From: Akkermansia muciniphila
GTDB taxonomy: Bacteria > Verrucomicrobiota > Kiritimatiellia > RFP12 > JAAYNR01
Direction of reading: 5' to 3'
Assembly: GCA_945870025.1 (NCBI GenBank)
Contig: CAMBQN010000006.1
Location: forward strand, 1 to 64,000
Length of the DNA: 64,000 nucleotides
The translations under genes were made by a program, and so were the position numbers. Under the pieces are notes generated by a model. That model saw only the letters and a program-made list of their open reading frames with translations. It was not told where the DNA came from and did not search any database. The stretch's first letter is position 1; each line of letters begins with the position of its first letter. Below, piece by piece: positions 19,011 through 28,956 of the stretch.

Positions 19011-21005
19011 TCACACGAGCACCCGCAATCCCCACGGCTCCACGTCCTTCAGCGTGATGCGTCCGCCCGTAGTTTCCGGTTCAACCGGTAACACTTGTGC
19101 CCGCCGTCCGATGGTCAAGAGGCGGACCTGACTGCAAGAGAATCGCAGATGTACCGTCGCCTCGGGAATCGGATCAAAGCCGACATTCAGCAGCATGACC
19201 GCCCCACGCTGACAATCGGCGGCGACACGCGCCACAGCGACCAGCGGCACGGTCTCGTCCACCCGCACGGGCATGGTGTCGCGGCTGAGCCAGTCCGACG
19301 CATTTTGCAATTGCAGGCGCTTCCCCACGGAGTGCAGGAAGATCCACGGCGCGTACCCCATGACCACGACGCGACCGCCCAACTCATTCTCAAAGGCGGT
19401 CATCCCCGGGCCCTGCGGACGCGCGAAGTAATCCTCAATATTCGTCAGCACGCGGACACCCTGGGCGATCGGCTCCAGCACATCGCCCATCCCCTTGGCG
19501 TCGCCCCAGAACTCGATGCGCGCGTCGCGGATCTCACCCGCCGCACGGCCGTTCATCGGATCGGCCGTGAATCGTTCCCAAAGCCCGTTGTCCAGCCGCT
19601 TGGCCAGCCGTACGCCCGTGAGATGCCCCATGCCACGCTCGGTCAGCAACTCGAGCGCCGTCGAATCCATGAGCACACCGCGCGCCAGCATGGCCTTCAG
19701 TTCGTCGTCGCTGAACACCTCCGCTACATGGCCGCAGAGCACCGTGCCGCAGGCCGGTGTGTCCGAAGCCAGCGGCAGACCGATATCGCCCAGAACCTTC
19801 GGAATATTGATGTTGTGGCGACCCGACCAACCCAGCCAACTTTCGCCCGTACGTACCGAGCGCCGAGCCATCATCCGCGCGCTCCAAGCCGGCCAGAGCC
19901 CGGCTGTCGGCAGACCGGCAGCCTGCGCCACCCACTTCTCCCACACCGGCCGGGCAGCGGGGATGGCCTTCACCCACGGCAGGATGTCCTCAAAAGTAGT
20001 CCCTATTGCCAGCATGTTGAACGCTACCCCGTTCAGGCCATGGGCCAGGGCCAAACTGCATTCGTTGACCACCGATGCTGGCGACTTCTTCAACCGCTGA
20101 TACGGGAAGTTTTCCAGTTCGTATTGCACGTCGCGCACGGACGGCGGCAGCGTGGCGCGCTGGCGACCGCACTCCAGTGCCTTGTCCAGCATGTCGAGCG
20201 GCCGCTCGTCCGTGTAAAACCCGCCGCCGGGGCGTCCCTTGGTTGCACCCAGCGCCGTGAACCAACGATCGAAAGCCTGTCCCGAATAGGTTGTCCACCC
20301 GGCTCCGGCGGTCATCTTGCCGATGACGATGCCCGCATTGACCTTGTGAATGGTCGTGCGCACCTCGGTCATCAGCGACTCAATGGTGGCGATGTTCTGT
20401 TCCACCCAAAGCTCACGTACCCCGCCCTGGCCGGGCACGTCGAACGCCTGGACCAACTCCTCGCGGGTATAGGACCGCCCGGCCCGCGTGGCAAAGAGCG
20501 CGAGGCAGGTGGGGCAGAAGCAGCCCCACATCACGCCGTGACAGTGCATACGGATGTCGTCATCCACCCAGATGAAATCCGGCCTGGCTCTGGCCACCCG
20601 TTCGTACTTGGCCCGCACATAGGCCCGCATCTCAGGCGTGTTGGGACAGGCGCAGCTATGCGAAACCGACCCGTCGTGTCCAACCATGGGCTGGCACGGC
20701 AGCGGCGGCATGCACGACCAGGCCTCGTTGACGTGCCCGATGGTGCAGAGCACGTTGATGCCGACCGACGGGATGCCGGCCTGGCGAAAGGCCTCCAGCC
20801 GCTTCGCGGCGAGTTCCATCCGGCGGGTGTAGATATCGAGCGGAATGTAGAGATGATGCGTGATCGTCTCGAACATCGCCACTTCGTCCACCACGGACTT
20901 GTGCTCCTGCAACAGCGCCAGCAGGTTTTCAAAAGGCTCGTCGGTTTCCCACTGCGGAAGCCCGATGCGCCAGGAGAGCGTGAGTTTCTTATCTGCGTTC
21001 TTCAT
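19011..21005 (-). CDS. DDD/CFCxxC family protein with additional C-terminal region
   Basis: Preferred start MKNADKK at 21005, overlapping the upstream GH36 stop (ATGA at 21005-21002). Shares DDD(I/L)RM...GCFC..C with ORF 1785..2846. Confidence 0.7.
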   Translation of the reverse strand: MKNADKKLTLSWRIGLPQWETDEPFENLLALLQEHKSVVDEVAMFETITHHLYIPLDIYTRRMELAAKRLEAFRQAGIPSVGINVLCTIGHVNEAWSCMPPLPCQPMVGHDGSVSHSCACPNTPEMRAYVRAKYERVARARPDFIWVDDDIRMHCHGVMWGCFCPTCLALFATRAGRSYTREELVQAFDVPGQGGVRELWVEQNIATIESLMTEVRTTIHKVNAGIVIGKMTAGAGWTTYSGQAFDRWFTALGATKGRPGGGFYTDERPLDMLDKALECGRQRATLPPSVRDVQYELENFPYQRLKKSPASVVNECSLALAHGLNGVAFNMLAIGTTFEDILPWVKAIPAARPVWEKWVAQAAGLPTAGLWPAWSARMMARRSVRTGESWLGWSGRHNINIPKVLGDIGLPLASDTPACGTVLCGHVAEVFSDDELKAMLARGVLMDSTALELLTERGMGHLTGVRLAKRLDNGLWERFTADPMNGRAAGEIRDARIEFWGDAKGMGDVLEPIAQGVRVLTNIEDYFARPQGPGMTAFENELGGRVVVMGYAPWIFLHSVGKRLQLQNASDWLSRDTMPVRVDETVPLVAVARVAADCQRGAVMLLNVGFDPIPEATVHLRFSCSQVRLLTIGRRAQVLPVEPETTGGRITLKDVEPWGLRVLV

Positions 21006-23524
21006 TGCATACCTCCAAGGATTATATAGATCAACACCTTCGCCTGCGGCGCACGGGGCATCTCCACCGGCAGTCCGCATTCCTCAAGTTCACGGCCCGA
21101 CATCTCGACGCTCCGGTCCGGCTCATCCATGTCCGTGATCCGGTAGGTCGTCGCGGCTTCAAGCCCGCGGAGACGGACCCGCGCGGCCACGAACGGACTC
21201 TCCTTGCGCCGGAAAAGCTGCACCACGCCCTGACCCCGGTCCGGCCGATGGAACTGCCACGCCAGGGAGTGATTCTCGGAACGGGTATGGTCCGTGAGCG
21301 GATAGAAATCCCCGTAGAAACACCCCGTCTCCGTCACCCACCGCCATTCGTCCGTCAATTGCTTGAACCGGCGCCAGTCCACATCCGCGCGCCGCAGGTC
21401 CTCGACGAGCGCCGTGGACAGGGCCAGGGAGCTTCGAAAAGCGTAGTCGTCGGCAACGCCGTGGCTCGCAGAGCACTCCGTCGCGCCGAAGAACGGGAGC
21501 CACTGCGCCAGCGAATGATGAAACGCCTGCTTGGCCGCGGCATCGCCGGGCGGATAATCCGTCTTGTGGAGCGGAACTCCAAGCCGCATGGTCTCCAGGT
21601 CGTTCCGCCGCCCGCCCGAGGAGCAGGAGTCGATCACCATGTCCGAGAAGCGCCGGCGCAGTTCCGTCCAATAGGCCAGGTACCCCTCCACGTAGCGGAT
21701 TTCCGTGAGCCCCTGTCGGTCCGGCGCGTCGTGTGCCCGCCAGAACGCCAACGGATCGAGGTTGAAATCCTGCCGGTAGAGGTCGATCCCCTGCTCTTGG
21801 ATCGTGCGGGAAACATGCTCGACCAGCCAGTTCCACGCCGCCGGGTTGCCGAGATCGAGGAGCGACTCATTGACGTCCCCACCGTCATAGCGCAGCAGCC
21901 ACTCCGGGTGGTTCACGGCGAGCCAGGAACCGCGATAGACGCGTTCCGGCTCGAACCAGAGTATGGACCGGATCCCCTTTGACCGGGCATAGTCGGAGAT
22001 CTCGCGGATGCCCTGCGGAAACCGCTGCTTGTCCGGCTCCCAGGTGCCGACGTTCTGCCATTGTCCGCCGCAGGGATACCAGCCGGCATCCATCCACCAG
22101 TAGTCAGGCCGTATGCCTTCCGCGAGGTATCGGTCCATGAACGCGCACTGGTTTTCCGGGGTGGCCAGGGCCATCTCAGCGAAATACGGGCAAGCGGAGG
22201 CCGGCAGCATGGGCGGCGGCAACCCGCCCGCCACGCGCGGCATGTTGCACGCCATCATCCAGCGCCGCCAAAGGTTTTGCGAACGCACGCGGTCGCCGCG
22301 CCAGAACAGCAACACCGACAACGGCGTGCGCACCTCTTCGCCCGGCAACAGCTTGAACCGAGCGCTCGCCTGTCCGGCGCTGATTCGGATGCGGTCCAGC
22401 GTCGCCTGGAAACGCGACGCCCACTGCCCGGCCCACCCGACCACCGCGATCACGCCACGCCGGGCTTCCACATACTCGAGATTGTAGTAGGGCCAGGCGC
22501 GATGCGTCGGCCGGCCGCCGGTCGGCGCAAACGCCAGATCCATGCCGGGCGTCAGCATGACCTGCTGCGGCTGATAGGCATCCGGCGAAACCCAGTCGCC
22601 CGACTGATAGTGCAGCAGCCCTTCCGTCGGCAGCGCAATGTCCATGGAGCGAATATCCGCCAGAATCGGCGTCTCCCGATCCCCGGCATTGCGAAATCGG
22701 AGCATCCACTCGACTGCGGGAAACGCCGTGTACTCCTTGACCTCGATCTGCACGGCCAGCTTCGTGGCCGGATCCTGCCGGACAATCCGATGCAGCGTCC
22801 AGTCCGTCGCGCGGGACGAGGCGTCCTCAATCACCGGCCAGCTCCACCACAGATCATCACCCGACCGCTCCCCGTAAGCGAAGGAGCAGCAATCGCCGGC
22901 GCCGGGCGTCCGGGCCAACGGCAGCCGCGTCCCGTCGGCCAGCGTAGCCTCGAGATCCACCCAGTTAGCATGCGCCCAATGCACGCTGCCGGTTACGCGC
23001 AGGACGAGTTCGCGGGCGCCACTGAGAGCCACATCCAGCACCGCTGGCGCATCCGCCACGGTCTGCGAGCCGCTCCTCCAAAGTTCGCGCCCCTCCGCTT
23101 CAACCGAAAACACCATCGCCTTGGAGTTGATGCGCGTATGCGGGCTGTCATCCACACCCGCTAGACCGGTCAGCCGCACGCCTGCATCCGGCAGTTGAAT
23201 GCGGATCACGCTGTCCGCATGCGTGCCAAACCCGTTGGCATATTGCTTGCCCTGCAGACAGAGCGGCGTCTTGAAAACGGAACGTCCCACCTGCAGCGAG
23301 CCCCACCCTTGCTTGACCACCTCTATGGCGGCCGCACGGCGACCACTTGCCGGGGGCTGCCGCAAGCTCTGGAGCACCGGCGCCAGCCAGACGTCCTTAT
23401 CCTGCATCTCGTCCGCGGTCACGATCGCGGCGTAGTCCATCTCTTTCTGGTTTGGCTTTTCCATGACCGGATGCAAGGTATCACTGACTTTGACTTCCAG
23501 CGTTTGCGAATCCCTCATGTTCAT
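21002..23524 (-). CDS. NPCBM + GH36-type alpha-galactosidase-like protein, recent duplicate of ORF 14321..16786
   Basis: 840 aa; nearly collinear with 14321..16786 across NPCBM and catalytic domains, with obvious DNA similarity. Confidence 0.85.
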   Translation of the reverse strand: MNMRDSQTLEVKVSDTLHPVMEKPNQKEMDYAAIVTADEMQDKDVWLAPVLQSLRQPPASGRRAAAIEVVKQGWGSLQVGRSVFKTPLCLQGKQYANGFGTHADSVIRIQLPDAGVRLTGLAGVDDSPHTRINSKAMVFSVEAEGRELWRSGSQTVADAPAVLDVALSGARELVLRVTGSVHWAHANWVDLEATLADGTRLPLARTPGAGDCCSFAYGERSGDDLWWSWPVIEDASSRATDWTLHRIVRQDPATKLAVQIEVKEYTAFPAVEWMLRFRNAGDRETPILADIRSMDIALPTEGLLHYQSGDWVSPDAYQPQQVMLTPGMDLAFAPTGGRPTHRAWPYYNLEYVEARRGVIAVVGWAGQWASRFQATLDRIRISAGQASARFKLLPGEEVRTPLSVLLFWRGDRVRSQNLWRRWMMACNMPRVAGGLPPPMLPASACPYFAEMALATPENQCAFMDRYLAEGIRPDYWWMDAGWYPCGGQWQNVGTWEPDKQRFPQGIREISDYARSKGIRSILWFEPERVYRGSWLAVNHPEWLLRYDGGDVNESLLDLGNPAAWNWLVEHVSRTIQEQGIDLYRQDFNLDPLAFWRAHDAPDRQGLTEIRYVEGYLAYWTELRRRFSDMVIDSCSSGGRRNDLETMRLGVPLHKTDYPPGDAAAKQAFHHSLAQWLPFFGATECSASHGVADDYAFRSSLALSTALVEDLRRADVDWRRFKQLTDEWRWVTETGCFYGDFYPLTDHTRSENHSLAWQFHRPDRGQGVVQLFRRKESPFVAARVRLRGLEAATTYRITDMDEPDRSVEMSGRELEECGLPVEMPRAPQAKVLIYIILGGMQ

Positions 23525-23539
23525 TCCTCTCTGCTTGTC

Positions 23540-24820
23540 CTAACATTCTTTCTCTGTGCCTCGAACAGAGCAGATCATCTTGGCCGCCTTGTGAAGCACG
23601 TTGATGCGGGCGCCGGCGCCATGCCGACGGAGCGCGAGCGCCAGCGCCGCCGCCGGGTCGGAAGCATACTCGAGTCCCATTGCCGTGGCCTCAGCCGCCG
23701 ACACACCTTTTGTCACCAGAATCACATGCGACCGTTCGAGCATCCGCGCACCCAGCCAGATGGCTGCCGCCGGGATGGGACAGAGCTGGCCGGTCGCCAC
23801 TAGGTTCTCGATATGGCCACCCGGATGCCTGAACCCAATATCCGCAATCTCGGGATGCGATGGACACACCCCTTCTGTGCAGGGCGCCGCGAAGATCACG
23901 GTGCCTCCCGGCCGTAACGCGCTGCACGCCGCGTTCAACCCTTTGAGCGATTGCCAGAAATCCAGGTCAGACGGATACGGATCGGCCACCACAATATCGG
24001 CGAGTTCGGAGACGGCGACCGTACACGCGGACCGCGCAAAGTCGCACGCCGCGCGGTGGGCCAGAATGGGATCGCCAGCAAACACGCCAGCCAGCGCGTC
24101 GTTTTTCCCTGGCACCTCATTAATAATAAACTTGAGCCCTGCTTTGAGGCCCACCTCGTCGATAACCCGGCGAACCGGATTGTCACGCACGGCAAACAGC
24201 CGCCCATCCTCGGCCGTGCTGCACAGCCAATGCATGCGCCCGATCGTCTCCGCATCTGCGCAGCCGGGATTGATGATCTTGCACCCACCGCCAAAACCGG
24301 CGATCAGATGCGGCACGGTCTGCCCGACGCCGATGACGAAATCGGCCTGCAAAAGTTCGCGATGAATGTGAACCGGAAAATCCCCCGATGATTCGACGTG
24401 CTCAAAATCACCAGCGTTCTGCCAATTGGGAAGGATGAATCGATGGCTGGCAACGATGCCGGGTGTGTATTTCTGCTCCATCTCGAGACGGCTCATCGGA
24501 CGATGGGTGCCGAGGGCGACCAGTACGTGGATGTCGCCAGCCGACACGCCCGCGGCCGACAACTCGGAAATCACCGCTGGCAGCATCAGCTCGGTCCGCG
24601 TCGAGCGCGTGTTGTCGTCCACCACGATCAACACCTTCATGCCGGGTCGAACCCGATCCTTGAGCCTTGGCGATCCGATCGGATTCGCCAGCGCTTCGGT
24701 GATGAGATCCCCGGGGGAGCGCCGGGAACCGCCGGCCTCGCCAATGGAATAGACGCCAGACAGTTGGCGGTCGGGGAGCTCGATCGGATCGAAATCGTCA
24801 TAGGGAAACCGGTACTCCAT
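23540..24820 (-). CDS. larA: LarA-family (nickel-dependent lactate racemase-like) protein
   Basis: 426 aa; VVDDNTRSTRTELMLPAV, HVLVALGTHRPMS, VIGVGQTVPHLIAGFGGGCKIINPG match the LarA family. Substrate not determinable. Confidence 0.8.
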   Translation of the reverse strand: MEYRFPYDDFDPIELPDRQLSGVYSIGEAGGSRRSPGDLITEALANPIGSPRLKDRVRPGMKVLIVVDDNTRSTRTELMLPAVISELSAAGVSAGDIHVLVALGTHRPMSRLEMEQKYTPGIVASHRFILPNWQNAGDFEHVESSGDFPVHIHRELLQADFVIGVGQTVPHLIAGFGGGCKIINPGCADAETIGRMHWLCSTAEDGRLFAVRDNPVRRVIDEVGLKAGLKFIINEVPGKNDALAGVFAGDPILAHRAACDFARSACTVAVSELADIVVADPYPSDLDFWQSLKGLNAACSALRPGGTVIFAAPCTEGVCPSHPEIADIGFRHPGGHIENLVATGQLCPIPAAAIWLGARMLERSHVILVTKGVSAAEATAMGLEYASDPAAALALALRRHGAGARINVLHKAAKMICSVRGTEKEC

Positions 24821-24847
24821 GGTCGCCTCCTTCAGGCTAGTGCGGCA

Positions 24848-25240
24848 TCAGCCGTTCCGTTCACAAAGTTCAATCCGGATCTGGTCCGGTCCCTCGATAT
24901 AGGCGATCTGCAAGCCCGGCCGCACAAGGACCGGCCCTTCCAGTATCCTGACGCCGAGGCCCCGCAGCTCGGCAAGGGTTTCCGACAGATTGCCTACCGA
25001 AAACCCAAAATGGTCAACACCGGTCTTCGGAGCCACGGTGCCCGGAACCGGTGCTGCATCGTTTTCCAGTTTCCCGAAAACAACGAAGGTCGTTCCGGCT
25101 ATGTCCAGGTAGTACACCGTGGAGCCTCGATACGAGCCTTGGAATGTAACCCGGGCCCCCAGCACGCGGACATACCATTGCCGGGTCGCTTCCACGTCCG
25201 CGGCAATCAGGTGAATATGGTCGCATCGCAACAGATTCAT
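24848..25240 (-). CDS. VOC-family (glyoxalase-like) protein
   Basis: Start MNLLRCDHIHLIAADVEATRQWYVRVLGARV; GVDHFGFSVGNLSETLAELRGLGVRILEGP. Confidence 0.8.
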   Translation of the reverse strand: MNLLRCDHIHLIAADVEATRQWYVRVLGARVTFQGSYRGSTVYYLDIAGTTFVVFGKLENDAAPVPGTVAPKTGVDHFGFSVGNLSETLAELRGLGVRILEGPVLVRPGLQIAYIEGPDQIRIELCERNG

Positions 25241-25247
25241 AGGCACG

Positions 25248-27413
25248 CTAGACCTCCCTTCGCGCGGCTTTTCGTATGACCGCGGCAGTCTTCTCCACAT
25301 CCGGCAGACACATCAGTTCCAAACGCCGCGACACCCCGAGCGGAATGTCCAGCGCGTTGACAGATGCAGCCGGCGCGTCCAGGTCATCAAACCAACGCTG
25401 CTCGCAAGCCCGAATCAGCTTGGATCCAATGCCATTACAAGCCTGGGCCTCCTCCACGGTGACCAGCGCGCCGGTCTTGCGGAGTGAACGCCCGATGGCC
25501 TCGTAGTCCATACCGGCATCGTCCACGGTCCGCAAATCCAGCACCTCGGCCGACACCCCCTCTGCCGCCAGTTGCGCGGCCGCCCGTTCCGCCAACCGGA
25601 CTCCCCAGCCGTACGCCAGCACGGTCACATCCTTACCCTCACGCCGCACCGCCGCTTTCCCAATCTCCACGGTGTGGTCGGGCGGTCCATCCGGGATCAC
25701 ACCCTTCTCGCCGTAGAACCCGTGATGCTCGACCAGCAGGGTCGGACTCTTCAGTTTCATGGCCGCATTGAAGAGACCGATATAGTCGAACGGCGTAGTC
25801 GGCACGAGAATACGCCATCCAGGAAAGAGCGCGAAGAGCGCCACCGGGTCCATGCTGTGCTGGGCACCATAACCGAGGCCGGCCGCAATCCGGGTTCGCA
25901 CCACCAGCGGCACCGAAACATGCCCGCCGTAGATGTGACTGAGTTGGCCGATCTGGTTAAAAAGCTGATCCGCCGCCACCAGCCCGAAACTGGAAAACAT
26001 CAACTCCACGACCGGATGCATCCCGTTCATGGCCGCGCCACAGGCCAGTCCGCTGAACCCCGCCTCGGTGATCGGCGTATTCCGGACCCGCCCGGGGAAC
26101 CGGGCTGCCAGCCCTTTGGTCGCCCCATAGGCGCCCCCCCCCATGTTGGCGATTTCCTCACCCATGACGACCACTGTGTGATCCTGTTCCAACCAACGTC
26201 CGGTGACGGCCGCGATGGCATCTGGAAACTTGATCTCGCGCGTGCATTCGGTGGTCGCCGCCTCTGCGAATGGACCGATCTCAAGGGTGCGCTCATCACG
26301 CAAGCCGCAGACGGCGCTCTCCGCCGTGGGCCAGAGGCAGTCGCGAATCACGGTCGCGCCGGTGGTGGTCGTTTCCAGAATTGCACCGGCGGCCGCCTCA
26401 ACACAAGCGTGCGCCTGTTGCCGCAGTTGTTCAATCTGCGATTCGCCGACCCGGCGCTCGCGCAAGGACGCCTCGAAGCGCGTCAACGGATCCTTCCGCT
26501 GCCACTCGGCTTCCTCCTCCTTGCTCCGATAGCCGTACGCGCTGCCCGGAATACAGCCGGCGTGGTGATAGTGACGATAGGTCTCGATCTCCAGCACACA
26601 CGGCAGATTGGCAGGATCCGCCAAAATATGCCGCAGCGCGCTTTTCACGCTGACGGGATCCATGCCGTCGACACAAAACCCCGGCATGCCATACGCCGTC
26701 GCCACCTGACACAGATGCGGTGCCGAGCAGCCCTCGGTCCGCGAAGTGGCCACGGCATACTGGTTGTTCTCGATCACGTAGATGATCGGCGCCTTCCAAA
26801 GCGCGGCCAAGTTGCACGCCTCATGTACCGCACCCTGGTACACCGCGCCATCCCCGTAGAAACAGAGCGTGACGCACTCGCGCCCCAGCATCTTGTCGGC
26901 CCAGGCCACGCCGGTGGCCGGCGGAACACCTCCGCCTACAATCGCGTTGGTGCCGGCCACGCCGATGTCGGCATTGTAAAGATGCATCGACCCCCCGCGA
27001 CCGCCGCTGCATCCGTCGGCAAGGCCCATGATCTCCTTCATCAGGGTCAGAACGTGCGCCTGCATCGCGTCGGTGAGACCATCGCGCAAGGGGTCGTAGC
27101 CGCCCGGCGCACAGGCGCTAAGCGCCTTGGCCAGATACTGATGGTGCGCCCGGTGCGTGCCGCAAAACTTGTCCTCGCGCCGGACAGCCAGCGCCGCACC
27201 CACCGCCACGGCCTCCTGCCCCACGCTGGAGTGGACGGGACCGTTGACCAGATTCGCATCCTTGAGCGCCAGCAGTTTCATCTCGAACGCCCGGATCAGC
27301 GCCATCTGCTGATACATCCAGAGCAGTTCCAGGCGCGGCACCGCGGTCCAGTCCTCGTCGCCGGCCGATAACGTCAACAACGGCGCGGGTGTCCGCACTT
27401 TCGTCTGTTTCAT
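25248..27413 (-). CDS. 2-oxoacid dehydrogenase E1, alpha-beta fusion
   Basis: 721 aa; E1 alpha features (GRGGSMHLYNADIGVAGTNAIVG, CFYGDGAVYQGAVHEACNLAALWKAPIIYVIENNQYA) followed by E1 beta features (TEAGFSGLACGAAMNGMHPVVELMF, YGWGVRLAERAAAQLAAEG). Confidence 0.88.
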   Translation of the reverse strand: MKQTKVRTPAPLLTLSAGDEDWTAVPRLELLWMYQQMALIRAFEMKLLALKDANLVNGPVHSSVGQEAVAVGAALAVRREDKFCGTHRAHHQYLAKALSACAPGGYDPLRDGLTDAMQAHVLTLMKEIMGLADGCSGGRGGSMHLYNADIGVAGTNAIVGGGVPPATGVAWADKMLGRECVTLCFYGDGAVYQGAVHEACNLAALWKAPIIYVIENNQYAVATSRTEGCSAPHLCQVATAYGMPGFCVDGMDPVSVKSALRHILADPANLPCVLEIETYRHYHHAGCIPGSAYGYRSKEEEAEWQRKDPLTRFEASLRERRVGESQIEQLRQQAHACVEAAAGAILETTTTGATVIRDCLWPTAESAVCGLRDERTLEIGPFAEAATTECTREIKFPDAIAAVTGRWLEQDHTVVVMGEEIANMGGGAYGATKGLAARFPGRVRNTPITEAGFSGLACGAAMNGMHPVVELMFSSFGLVAADQLFNQIGQLSHIYGGHVSVPLVVRTRIAAGLGYGAQHSMDPVALFALFPGWRILVPTTPFDYIGLFNAAMKLKSPTLLVEHHGFYGEKGVIPDGPPDHTVEIGKAAVRREGKDVTVLAYGWGVRLAERAAAQLAAEGVSAEVLDLRTVDDAGMDYEAIGRSLRKTGALVTVEEAQACNGIGSKLIRACEQRWFDDLDAPAASVNALDIPLGVSRRLELMCLPDVEKTAAVIRKAARREV

Positions 27414-27441
27414 AGACAGGTCTCCCGATTATTCATTCCAA

Positions 27442-28893
27442 TCACCGATACTTCAAGTAAGCCACCTTATGCCGCGTGAAAAACTCGATTCCCGTTTTTC
27501 CGGCTTCCGGCAGGCCGACCCCAGACTGCTTGATGCCGCCGAATGAAAGCTGCGGCTCCTTGTACGCCGTCGGCAGATTGACATGCGTCAGCCCCACATC
27601 CGTCGCCTCGACAAAACGCAACGCCTTCTCCAGCGAGGTGGTGAACACCGATGAACTGAGTCCGAACACCACGTCATTGGCCAGACGCACAGCCTCGTCG
27701 AAGTCGGCTACCTTCATCAGGCACAGCACCGGCCCGAAGACCTCCTCGCGTGCGATCACCATGTCCGGCGTGACACCGGTAAACACCGTCGGCTCAATGA
27801 AACACCCGTCGCCCGAACGGTTCCCGCCGACAGCCAGCTTCGCGCCTTCGCGCTTTCCGATCTCAATATACCGAAGGATATCGCGGACCTGCTGCTCGCC
27901 GCACACCGGCCCCATGGTCGTAGCCGGATCCATGCCGTTGCCGATCTTGATCTTTGCCACGCGCTTGAGCACTTCCTGCTGAAACCGATCGAACACCGAC
28001 GCCTCGACAATCGCGCGACTGGTGGACGTACACCATTGGCCCGCGCAAGCGTACGCGGCCAACACCACGGCGTCAGCCGCGGCTCCCAGGTCGGCATCGG
28101 CCAGGATCACCGCCGGATTCTTCCCGCCCATCTCGAGCTGTGTGCGGGCCAGCGTGGCCGCCGCCTTTTGATGAATCCCCATGCCCACCGGCGTGGATCC
28201 CGTAAATGAGATCGCGCGGATCGCCGGGTTGACCACCAGTTCATCGCCTGCCGTGCTTCCAGGGCCGGTAATGAAGTTGAGAACACCACGTGGCAGCCCC
28301 GCCTCTTCCATGGCCTCCACGAGATACGCCGCCGTGCGCGGCGTCAGACTCGCAGGTTTCAGCACCACCGTGTTGCCGCCCATCAGCGCCGGAACGCACT
28401 TGCGGCAGACCACATTGAACGGAAAGTTCCACGGACTGATGACGCTCACCACGCCCAGCGGCTGCCGGATCGAATAGGCGAACACCCCATCGCGTTCCAC
28501 CGGGAGGGTCTCGCCGTACAGACGCCGACCTTCGCCGATCAACCAGTCCATCTCCTTGATCGCTGCGGCAACTTCGACCCTGGATTCGGCAAGCGTTTTT
28601 CCATTTTCCTGTGTGATGGACGCCGCGATCTCTTCCTGACGCCTTACGATCACGGCCTGCGCCCGCCCCAGAAACTCCGCCCGCTTTGGCGCCGTCAGCG
28701 CACTCCATGCGGGCAGCGCAACCTCAGCCGCCGCAATGGCAGCACGGGCATCCTCCCGGCCCGACTGCTGAAAGCGGCAGGTCACGACCGACAGATCGGC
28801 CGGATCGCGCTGTTCCGCCACAGAGCCTGTCGCGGCTTCAACCCATTTGCCATTGATGTAATTGCGCAGCACCGGAATGTCAGTTGTGTTCAT
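27442..28893 (-). CDS. NAD(P)-dependent aldehyde dehydrogenase family protein
   Basis: 483 aa; SPWNFPFNVVCRKCVPALMGGNTVVLKPA, FTGSTPVGM, QLEMGGKNPAVILADADL, CAGQWCTSTSR, EEVFGPVLCLMKV. Confidence 0.92.
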   Translation of the reverse strand: MNTTDIPVLRNYINGKWVEAATGSVAEQRDPADLSVVTCRFQQSGREDARAAIAAAEVALPAWSALTAPKRAEFLGRAQAVIVRRQEEIAASITQENGKTLAESRVEVAAAIKEMDWLIGEGRRLYGETLPVERDGVFAYSIRQPLGVVSVISPWNFPFNVVCRKCVPALMGGNTVVLKPASLTPRTAAYLVEAMEEAGLPRGVLNFITGPGSTAGDELVVNPAIRAISFTGSTPVGMGIHQKAAATLARTQLEMGGKNPAVILADADLGAAADAVVLAAYACAGQWCTSTSRAIVEASVFDRFQQEVLKRVAKIKIGNGMDPATTMGPVCGEQQVRDILRYIEIGKREGAKLAVGGNRSGDGCFIEPTVFTGVTPDMVIAREEVFGPVLCLMKVADFDEAVRLANDVVFGLSSSVFTTSLEKALRFVEATDVGLTHVNLPTAYKEPQLSFGGIKQSGVGLPEAGKTGIEFFTRHKVAYLKYR

Positions 28894-28956
28894 GTCTGTA
28901 TTACCTGTATTGGTTTGTCTTCACACATATCAGTCAGCAAACAAGCCAGCATGCCG

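Noticed and set aside
19095-21029. 644-aa plus-strand ORF (and similar long plus ORFs such as 7118..8392, 25572..27371, 39537..41258)
   Set aside because: Exactly antisense to well-supported minus-strand genes; translations are Arg/His/Pro/Gly-rich low-complexity typical of shadow ORFs in GC-rich DNA.
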